From Phototrophicus methaneseepsis (GTDB lineage: Bacteria > Chloroflexota > Anaerolineae > Aggregatilineales > Phototrophicaceae), in contig NZ_CP062983.1 in NCBI RefSeq assembly GCF_015500095.1, positions 744,001 through 808,000 of the forward strand: 64,000 nt of DNA, read 5' to 3'. Positions 36,145-43,173 of the stretch are shown here, piece by piece. A model generated the notes under the pieces. The model saw nothing but the letters and a program-made list of their open reading frames with translations. It did not search any database and was not told the origin of the DNA. The position numbers and the translations under genes were made by a program. Each line of letters begins with the position of its first letter. Within the stretch, counting starts at the first letter, position 1.

Positions 36145-36759
36145 TTAAGCGCGTTGTAGAGCCGCTTCAATTTGCTCAGCAATCGTGAGCCATGCCGTCT
36201 GGTCGCGCTTGGTGGTATCTTCATCAATCCAAAAATGATAAGCGATTTGTGTTGCTTGTGGGTCCGTATACTGGCCTGTGGCAGGATCAAAGCTGTTTTG
36301 GCGTACACGTGCCCAGGCTTCTTGGCGCTCCCCGTACCAGGCATCCGCCAGGCCAGCCATGACCACATTCACCAGCGCGCTGGTCATAAAGCCGATGCGC
36401 GCTTCGCCAGTATGCTTCTCCTGCATGGATTCAATCAGGTCATATACGGCTTTGAGGTAATTCATCATGCCAGGTGCCTCAAACGATTGCTGCATCGCCA
36501 TCTCCGCGATGGTGTCATCCGGGGCGGTGCCGTAGGCATTAATCACCAGCAGATGCTGCCGAACCCATTTTTCGTCCGGGTAAACGGCTTCGAAGCGTGG
36601 GAGGAAGGCCACCAAACGATCAACGACAATCGCCAGCGCATAATAATAAGGCAGGGCCATCAGCAGGCGCTTGGCATAAAACTGCACCTGCTCCTGATTG
36701 CGCTCCTGGGCCGCTTCTCGCAGCATGAGCAAATCACGTTGTTGGACGGGAGCAATCAT
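36145..36759 (-). CDS. Hypothetical soluble helical protein
   Basis: I do not recognise this 204-residue protein. It is almost all helical, with no signal peptide or membrane segment. Residues such as RDLLMLREAAQERNQEQVQFYAKRLLMALPYYYALAIVVDRLVAFLPRFEAVYPDE resemble a helical repeat. A short Gly/Tyr-containing region (SFDPATGQYTDPQATQ) precedes the last helix. It lies 49 bp downstream of the Gln-rich membrane protein and may be the last gene of the exporter operon. Confidence 0.55.
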   Translation of the reverse strand: MIAPVQQRDLLMLREAAQERNQEQVQFYAKRLLMALPYYYALAIVVDRLVAFLPRFEAVYPDEKWVRQHLLVINAYGTAPDDTIAEMAMQQSFEAPGMMNYLKAVYDLIESMQEKHTGEARIGFMTSALVNVVMAGLADAWYGERQEAWARVRQNSFDPATGQYTDPQATQIAYHFWIDEDTTKRDQTAWLTIAEQIEAALQRA

Positions 36760-36808
36760 TATCCGCGCTGTATGGCTATGGTCAGATCACAGTCGCAAAA
36801 CATAAAAC

Positions 36809-38653
36809 TCAATTTTCCGGCTCTAAGGAGCTGAAGTACTGCCGGATCACACCACGCAGGCCCAGCGGCACATAATCGCTTTCAATGGCGCGGTTGGCCG
36901 CATCGGCGTAATCCTGGAAGACCTGATTATACGGCACAGTTGACTCGCCAAATGGATTATCCTGGAAGTCACCTTCGACCACGGGCTGTTCATCCGGGTC
37001 TGTTTCCAGTTGAATATCCGTGCTGCCTTCTGCATCCAGCCGCTGCGGCGCGTAAATAGGCTGATAGTTACTCTCGCCTTCGCCATCAGGGTTATTGCCG
37101 CCTTCGGCCTCCTGGCCGCTGCCGCTTTGCTGCGAACTCGGGTTGCCTTCGCTATCCCCGGCGCTACCGGCTTCGCCGCTCTGGCTGGCTTGGCCGGGCT
37201 GGCTAGCCTGCTCACTACTCTGCTGACCAGCCTGTTCAGAGGGTTGATTGCTGGCCTGGTTGCCTTCTGACGGGCCTTGCTGGTCGCTGTTGCTAGGCTG
37301 GTTACCCTGTTCGCCTTCGCCCTGTTCGCCGCCTTGCTGCTGTTGCTGCTCCGATGACGGCGCACCGCCTTCCTGCTGGCTGTTTTGCTGCTGTTGTTCT
37401 TGCTGGCTCTGGTTCTGCTGCTGCTCTCCCTGCTGCTGGCTCTGCTCTGATTGAGCAATTTGCTCAGCGGATTGGCTGGCACGGTCGGCCATTTGCTCGA
37501 TATTCTGGGCAAGCTCTTCCTGATTTTGCTGCTGCTCCGCCGCCTGCTGGGCCTGTTCCATGGCCTGTTCAAGCTGTTCCTGCGCCGCAGATAAATCATT
37601 CTCTTGCAAGCTCTCCGCCGCCTGACGCAGTGCCTCTTGCAGGGCCGGGTCATTGGCGAGCTGCTCCGCGGCCTGCTGCATTGCCGCTGCAAAAGCCTGT
37701 TGCTCGCTTGGGGACATCTCCTGAATGGCTTGCTGCGCCTGAGCCATAGCTTCTTCTAACGATGCGCTCTCCAGCGATTGAATATCCTCGCCAGCATCTT
37801 CATCCTGGCCCTGGTTCGCCTGACTGTTATTCATCATCTCACTGAGCGACTGCGCAGCGCTATCGAACTGGGTTTGCTGAACGTCATTTTCATTGCGCAG
37901 GCTGTTCGCCTCTGAGCGCAGGCTCTCTTCCAATTCGCTCATGGCCGCGAAGGCTTCTTCTGTAGATGTATCCGGCTCCTGAAGGTCATCTAGCGCGGTT
38001 TCTAAGGATTCCAACAAGGATTCTCGCTCTTCGGAGGTCAGAGATATCTCATTGGCGACTTCTTCTGTGATGTCGCGCACTTCTTCCGCCGCATCCGTGA
38101 TAGCCGCCTGGGAAACCGGGTTACTGAGCGCCGATGCACCCGAATCCGGCAGGAGCAGTAAGAGCACCAGCACAATCGCCACCAGCAGCGCGCCTAACCA
38201 GTGCAGCCAGGGCGTTTCATATTGAATGAACTGGCGCGGATCAATATCCTGTGCGGAAAGCACGGCGCTCTCAAGCTGACGATCAGCCAATTCCGGCATG
38301 GTATGAATGCGCCCATCCCGCAGTTCCAGCGCGGTCGAAAGGCGTTCCTGAAGGCCAAATTGACGGTCGAAGTGCTGCGCAGACTGCATCAAAGGGCGAC
38401 GACGTAGCAAGAAAGCGCTCATAATGGTGCCAAGTGCCAAAATCATCAGCAGGCCCACAACCGGCAGCAGGACGGCCATTGAAAGCACACCCGTCAGCCG
38501 CACAGCCAGGACCAGCACAACCGCCACACCCAGTGCCAGCGCCAGCAGACGCGGCAGGTTCAACAGCAGGCGAGACGTCCGCCAGCGTGTCTCCCATTGG
38601 GCAATGAGGGTATCCAGTTCGCCTGTCTTTTTCTTCTTCGCCAGTTGCGCCAT
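36809..38653 (-). CDS. Gln-rich coiled-coil membrane protein, DUF4175-like
   Basis: This 614-residue protein has a short basic N-terminus, two closely spaced membrane segments (about residues 30-85), then a helix pair and a third membrane segment (about 148-168, ending LLLLLPDSG). A long extracytoplasmic or cytoplasmic region of about 440 residues follows: a coiled coil of Glu/Ala/Gln (about 185-400), a low-complexity stretch rich in Gln, Ser, Glu and Gly (about 400-535), and a folded tail (YNQVFQDYADAANRAIESDYVPLGLRGVIRQYF). The tail motif resembles the DUF4175 group. It overlaps no neighbour and lies 28 bp from the ABC-2 permease gene, so it likely functions with that exporter. Confidence 0.65.
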   Translation of the reverse strand: MAQLAKKKKTGELDTLIAQWETRWRTSRLLLNLPRLLALALGVAVVLVLAVRLTGVLSMAVLLPVVGLLMILALGTIMSAFLLRRRPLMQSAQHFDRQFGLQERLSTALELRDGRIHTMPELADRQLESAVLSAQDIDPRQFIQYETPWLHWLGALLVAIVLVLLLLLPDSGASALSNPVSQAAITDAAEEVRDITEEVANEISLTSEERESLLESLETALDDLQEPDTSTEEAFAAMSELEESLRSEANSLRNENDVQQTQFDSAAQSLSEMMNNSQANQGQDEDAGEDIQSLESASLEEAMAQAQQAIQEMSPSEQQAFAAAMQQAAEQLANDPALQEALRQAAESLQENDLSAAQEQLEQAMEQAQQAAEQQQNQEELAQNIEQMADRASQSAEQIAQSEQSQQQGEQQQNQSQQEQQQQNSQQEGGAPSSEQQQQQGGEQGEGEQGNQPSNSDQQGPSEGNQASNQPSEQAGQQSSEQASQPGQASQSGEAGSAGDSEGNPSSQQSGSGQEAEGGNNPDGEGESNYQPIYAPQRLDAEGSTDIQLETDPDEQPVVEGDFQDNPFGESTVPYNQVFQDYADAANRAIESDYVPLGLRGVIRQYFSSLEPEN

Positions 38654-38681
38654 ATGGACGTCACTTTCGATTCATTGTCAG

Positions 38682-40070
38682 TTAGCTGGCTGTGCGGCGC
38701 ATCCGGCGCACTGCCAATAAGATCAGGACAGCCGTTGTCGCCAGGTAGATGAGCGTCATCAGCAGCCAGGGGGAGATCACAGGGATCAAGTCGCCGCTGC
38801 TGGCAAGCTGCACTTGCAGCACGCCAAGCTGTTGATGATCAATGAGCATCTGCTGCGTATAGAAGGCCGCTGTAATGGGGTTGATGCTCGCCAGGAGCAT
38901 ATCGCCATAGATGAGGAGCGTCTCTGTGAGGGGGGAACGCGTCGCAGCAGCGGGTAAGCCGCTAATGGCATTGCCGAATGCGTTCTGGAACAGGAAGAGG
39001 GCCACCAGCGGCACACCAAAGCATAAGACGAGCGCGACCGTATAGACGCGCACCGTCGCCGTGAGCGTGCGCTCCGTCTGAGCGGAAAAATACAGCCCTA
39101 ATGCCCCCAACACCAGCCCCGTCACCATCAGGATGACGAAAGCGACGATCACTTCTGTTTCGCCAACGCCGCCAAATAAGAAGGCGATACTCTGCAAAGG
39201 AATGGCCGAAGCCAACAGCAGGACGATATACCCCAGCGCAGATTCCATCTTACCGACCAGGAACATCGGTGCACTCAGCAGCGTCGTCTGCAACAAATCA
39301 TAAGTCTTGCGTTCACGCTCGCCACTGACAGCCCCGGCAGTCAGTGCAGGGACGATAAAGACGACAAGCACCAGTTCAATGCCCACCACACCGATGAACA
39401 GCAAGCGGCCTAGTTCACCGGTGACAATCGTGCGCCCCCCCGTTACAGCGGGCAGTTGCAGCAGATACAGCAGCACCGTGAAAGCGCTCATCAACAGCAG
39501 GAAGATCGTAATAATGGCAAAAGCGCGCACGCCGCGCATACGTCCCCGCAGCTCCTTGACCGAAACAGGGTTCGCATGCCACGCGCGCACATCACGCACC
39601 ATATAGACCAGGGCCACAGCCAGTGCAATCAGTGCCAACACAGCGGGTAAAAAACCAAGCTGTATCAATGCCAGCACATTCAACACCACCATGACCACGA
39701 AGAAAGGCCATGTCCATGTTTCCTGGGCCATCGCAGCCACGGCCAACAGCAAAAAGGCGGTCATATTCACCAACACGCCAATCATCGTCAACAGCATGGC
39801 ATCCCCGGCGCGTGCACTGGCCCCGCTGAAGAGCGTCTGGCCCAGGTTTTGCGCCGTATCCGGCACAGCGAACAACAGCACGCCCAGGACGACCGCCACC
39901 AGCGCATGGATAATCGCCGCCCATTGCAAAATACGCGCCACCCGTGCGACCAGCGACTCCCTGGGTGTAAGTGCTTCTGTTGCGGTATCAATCCAGGCAT
40001 CGCCGCTGGTATTGCCACCACCAAAGATTGCGCGTATACCTGTAAATCCGGTTTTGAGTAGTTGGGACAT
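38682..40070 (-). CDS. ABC-2 type transporter permease
   Basis: This 462-residue protein has about twelve hydrophobic segments in two groups. The first (about residues 46-170) includes VALVLGVLLFAVP-like helices. The second (about 185-455) carries the ABC-2 membrane fold with the AGAVSGERERKTYDLLQTTLLSA motif, the typical cytoplasmic E-rich loop of ABC-2 permeases. The ATPase that would energise it is at 42074-43042, but three inserted elements now lie between. A second, truncated copy of its first 16 codons is at 41569. Confidence 0.82.
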   Translation of the reverse strand: MSQLLKTGFTGIRAIFGGGNTSGDAWIDTATEALTPRESLVARVARILQWAAIIHALVAVVLGVLLFAVPDTAQNLGQTLFSGASARAGDAMLLTMIGVLVNMTAFLLLAVAAMAQETWTWPFFVVMVVLNVLALIQLGFLPAVLALIALAVALVYMVRDVRAWHANPVSVKELRGRMRGVRAFAIITIFLLLMSAFTVLLYLLQLPAVTGGRTIVTGELGRLLFIGVVGIELVLVVFIVPALTAGAVSGERERKTYDLLQTTLLSAPMFLVGKMESALGYIVLLLASAIPLQSIAFLFGGVGETEVIVAFVILMVTGLVLGALGLYFSAQTERTLTATVRVYTVALVLCFGVPLVALFLFQNAFGNAISGLPAAATRSPLTETLLIYGDMLLASINPITAAFYTQQMLIDHQQLGVLQVQLASSGDLIPVISPWLLMTLIYLATTAVLILLAVRRMRRTAS

Positions 40071-40102
40071 AGGATAACTTCTCAGTTTTTGGTCATTGGT
40101 TT

Positions 40103-41563
40103 TTAGTTATTCGCTAGTTCGATTAGATCGTCCAGGGTTGGGAGTCCTTGATCATCAAACAGCACAGAGCTTACTCTTTCCGGTAACAAACTATAGTCCT
40201 CAGGAATCCAGCCAATTTGTCCGCCGTCTATTGTCACTTGCCACCAGACATATTCCTCCCCACATAGAGGACCATTGATAACAGTTAAATAAGGGGGCAA
40301 TTGTTCCTCAAAATCGAATACAGGAGGAATAATTTCTATATCCGTATCAATCCCTTGATAGACTGGACTGCCGAAGTTGCTACTTACGCTCAATTCATCG
40401 CCGATGCGTAACCAAGATATGGGCAATCCAGGACACGGACGGACAAATGCCGAACGCGGATCAGCTAAGGTGGACGACTCCAAAATATAGGAGCGAACTT
40501 CGACAGATTCGTAACCGATGTCATATTCATAAATTATGATCTGATCTTGTATAGATAACCAAATCAATTTTGTGTCTAGGGGATCAGGCGTTGGCTGAAA
40601 GGCAGAAATATACGAACTCCCACCCAAGATAATACCATAGTCAGCAGGCACTGATATGGTGTAACTTGATGTAAACTCTTCTGATTCGTTACGAGATAAA
40701 AATATCGGACGACTGAGGACAAAGGGATGATGTTCATCGGGCATATTGGTAATCAGTGCTGTTTCACCATCATCTAGGAATGCTATCTGAACATCTATTG
40801 CAGGGTCCAAACTTAGATCTTTGACGACTTCTCTGCCTGGCCCAAAGAAGTGATACACAACAGAATACAATCTCCATGCTGTCATATCTTCTGGCATCGA
40901 AAAGACCAGTTGTGGCGGCGGGATAAGATCCCATAGAGCAGGTGTAGCATAGATATTGTAGTTGTAAAAATCCCTAGATGCATGTTCAGTATCTCCCAGG
41001 GTCAGATATACTTGTCCTCGTAGGTAATATGCAAGGGGATTGTCGTAACGAGCTTCAATAACTGTGGAGTAGGCTTCTAGTGCTGCTTCTGGCTGGTCTA
41101 AAGCTGTGTAGAAAATACCCTCTGTCAGGAAGATAGGAAAGTCCCAGTGCCAAATTGAAGTTTCTAAAGCTGAAACTTCTTCTAATGCTGCTTCAATCTT
41201 TCCATCTTCATAGAGATTGAAAATTTCAGTATATGATGGGGTCTGTGGTGACATAGACGGGTTATTGCGAACCGTGACAAGCTCAATCATAGACATTGCC
41301 GTAACTTGTATACAGTCATCACGCTCAGATAACTGGCATTGGGCAAGCAAGTTTGTATATGTGTCGTAGTAGCACAATAGCTCATCTTTTTCGCCATATT
41401 GATCGTACAAACAGCCTATGTATTCGCGGCAAACGGAGTCTGTAAGCAACCATGTTTCTTCTAGCCGCTCGCAATCGGCCTGCCATTGCTCCTTTACTGA
41501 TTGTGCCAGCACAGACGATGTAGCAACCATGCAGATGAGTAAAACAAGCAAAAAGCGTTTCAT
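40103..41563 (-). CDS. Secreted TPR-like protein of unknown function, AT-rich insert
   Basis: This 486-residue protein has a signal peptide (residues 1-20, cleavage after VLAQ). A cysteine-rich N-terminal region follows (about 24-95, seven or more Cys), then one or two TPR-like repeats (EAALEAYSTVIEARYDNPLAYYLRGQVYLTLGDTEHA, about 165-200), a beta-rich middle and a C-terminal SH3-like piece (VWWQVTIDGGQIGWIPEDYSLL). No catalytic motif is seen. Its base composition is visibly more AT-rich than its neighbours, and it interrupts an ABC transporter operon, so it is probably recently acquired. Its last codons run into a TTTTTAG-type sequence also found at the end of the S23 gene. Confidence 0.7.
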   Translation of the reverse strand: MKRFLLVLLICMVATSSVLAQSVKEQWQADCERLEETWLLTDSVCREYIGCLYDQYGEKDELLCYYDTYTNLLAQCQLSERDDCIQVTAMSMIELVTVRNNPSMSPQTPSYTEIFNLYEDGKIEAALEEVSALETSIWHWDFPIFLTEGIFYTALDQPEAALEAYSTVIEARYDNPLAYYLRGQVYLTLGDTEHASRDFYNYNIYATPALWDLIPPPQLVFSMPEDMTAWRLYSVVYHFFGPGREVVKDLSLDPAIDVQIAFLDDGETALITNMPDEHHPFVLSRPIFLSRNESEEFTSSYTISVPADYGIILGGSSYISAFQPTPDPLDTKLIWLSIQDQIIIYEYDIGYESVEVRSYILESSTLADPRSAFVRPCPGLPISWLRIGDELSVSSNFGSPVYQGIDTDIEIIPPVFDFEEQLPPYLTVINGPLCGEEYVWWQVTIDGGQIGWIPEDYSLLPERVSSVLFDDQGLPTLDDLIELANN

Positions 41564-41568
41564 GGGGA

Positions 41569-41631
41569 CTAGATGCGCACCTTAAATATCGTTCGGATGC
41601 CTTCAAAATCGGTTTTTAGCATTTGGGACAT
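41569..41631 (-). pseudogene. Remnant of a second ABC-2 permease start (20 codons)
   Basis: This open frame starts MSQMLKTDFEGIRTIF, closely matching the start MSQLLKTGFTGIRAIF of the permease at 38682-40070, and then hits a stop after VRI. About 50 bases before the start codon also match. This shows that a diverged paralogue of the permease once stood here and has been deleted or replaced by the TPR-like gene. Confidence 0.85.
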
Positions 41632-41655
41632 AGGTCAAGTTCTCAGTTTTGAGTC

Positions 41656-42057
41656 GTTAGTTTTTAGTTTGACCGTATCTTGCGAGTGAAACCGGCCAAC
41701 AAGCGTTTGATCTTTTGCAATCCTGGTCAATTTTGTCGTAGCTGGCGGTTTGGACATAATTAAGGTCGCGTGCCAGAAGAAGTTGGTATTCTAGTTCACA
41801 AGCAGAGCCGGATGCGATATCCAGAAATCGGGCTAGTTCCGATGAAGTGCCACGACCAGAGCCTTCTGCAATATTGGTCGGGATGGAAGCGGCTGATCGT
41901 CGCATCTGACTTGTGAGTCCAAACAACTCCTGCTTAGGGAATTGATCAGTTAGTTGATCGATCGCCAGAGTTAGTTGGTGTGATTTTTGCCAAACTGTTA
42001 GCTTTTTGAAGTCCTGCAACTTTGACTCCTCACCCGCATAAATCCCTAAAAACTAAC
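41656..42057. repeat. 12-bp inverted repeats flanking the S23 gene
   Basis: GTTAGTTTTTAG at 41656-41667 and its exact reverse complement CTAAAAACTAAC at 42046-42057 bracket the four-helix-bundle gene. Related AGTTTTTGG/AGTTATT sequence occurs at 40086-40111 and again at 42065-42077. The unit may be a small mobile cassette. Confidence 0.6.
41657..42019 (-). pseudogene. Four-helix-bundle protein of the S23/IVP family, frameshifted
   Basis: This 120-codon frame starts as a normal S23 family member (TIGR02436): FKKLTVWQKSHQLTLAIDQLTDQFP, then GLTSQMRRSAASIPTNIAEGSGRGTSSELARFLDIASGSACELEYQLLLARDL. After SYDKIDQD the sequence turns to an unrelated Cys/Trp-containing end. One frame over, the DNA reads LQKIKRLLAGFTRKIRSN and then a stop at 41664-41666, which is what the family has, so one base was lost near 41719-41722. 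It may be non-functional. S23 proteins were first found in rRNA intervening sequences and resemble the Avd accessory protein of retroelements. Confidence 0.82.
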
Positions 42058-42073
42058 CACTAATAACTAAAAA

Positions 42074-43042
42074 CTACGTCACTAGCCCCTTGGTTACGCG
42101 CATGAACATATTCTCCAGGTCGCGTTCGGCTTCGCTGAAGCCTAATACAGGAATACCGCTGTCAATCAACGAGCGGTGCAGCGCAATGACCCCTTCATCA
42201 TCCCCTGTAAAATCAATCCGCACGCGGAAGCGCCCTGATTTTGGCGTGATGACTTCCGCTTGCACCACATCACGGACGCTCATCGCCAGCGTTTTGATGC
42301 TCTCGGCGGCTTCATGGTCGCGCGCACTGACGATGATCTCTCGCGTCTCCATCAATTCCTGCTTAAGCTCGTCAATACTGCCTTCCATGATGATTTGTCC
42401 AGCTTCGATGATGCCAATGTGGGAGCAAATATCTTCGACATCAGCCAGAATGTGCGACGAGAAAAAGATCGTCTTGCCCATATTTGCCAGTTCGCCCAGC
42501 AATTCGCGGATTTCCACACGGGCACGTGGGTCGAGGCCGCTGGCGGGTTCATCTAAGATGAGCACCTGCGGATCGTGGGCCAGCGTGCGCGCCAGCGAAA
42601 GGCGCTGCTTCATGCCTTTACTGAGCTTATCGACCATGTCTTCGCGCCGATGTGCCAGATCAACGAGTTCCAGCAAGTCGCCTACCAGTCGCTTACGATC
42701 ATTCTCCGGGATGTCATAGCAAGCCGCGAAGAAATCCAGATATTCCCAAACGCGCAAATCTTCATACACGCCAAATTCATCCGGCATATAGCCAATGGCC
42801 CGCCGCACCGCCCGCCGATCTTCCAGCACGCTGTGCCCTGCAACCCATGCTTCGCCCTTGGAAGGACGCGTCAGGGTGGTGAGAATGCGCATGGTCGTCG
42901 TCTTGCCAGCACCATTTGGCCCGACAAAGCCGTAGATCGACCCTGCTGGTACGGAGAGCGACACGCCACGCACAGCCTGGAAGTCGCCGAAGGTCTTCCA
43001 CAAATCCTGCGTCTGGATGATGAGTTCTGGTATTACTTCCAT
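42074..43042 (-). CDS. ABC-2 exporter ATP-binding protein
   Basis: This 322-residue nucleotide-binding protein has Walker A GPNGAGKTTT, signature LSKGMKQRLSLA, Walker B VLILDEPASGLD and the switch His in FFSSHI. The DEPASGLDPRAR block and the MPDEFGVYEDLRVWEYLDFFA segment place it in the drug/antibiotic/NatA-CcmA-like exporter group. A C-terminal domain of about 90 residues follows. It is transcribed just after the 870-residue membrane protein and would pair with the ABC-2 permease, from which it is now separated by inserted genes. Confidence 0.9.
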   Translation of the reverse strand: MEVIPELIIQTQDLWKTFGDFQAVRGVSLSVPAGSIYGFVGPNGAGKTTTMRILTTLTRPSKGEAWVAGHSVLEDRRAVRRAIGYMPDEFGVYEDLRVWEYLDFFAACYDIPENDRKRLVGDLLELVDLAHRREDMVDKLSKGMKQRLSLARTLAHDPQVLILDEPASGLDPRARVEIRELLGELANMGKTIFFSSHILADVEDICSHIGIIEAGQIIMEGSIDELKQELMETREIIVSARDHEAAESIKTLAMSVRDVVQAEVITPKSGRFRVRIDFTGDDEGVIALHRSLIDSGIPVLGFSEAERDLENMFMRVTKGLVT

Positions 43043-43173
43043 GCTCCACTGCTCCTGCTTCAGTTGGCCGTGCTGCGGCCTGATTCGGTTGCGCTCAGCG
43101 CATTGTTTTTCACTATGCCATCATGAGGGCCCACGTCACACAACGAGTATGCTACGCTTGTATGACGCTGATA

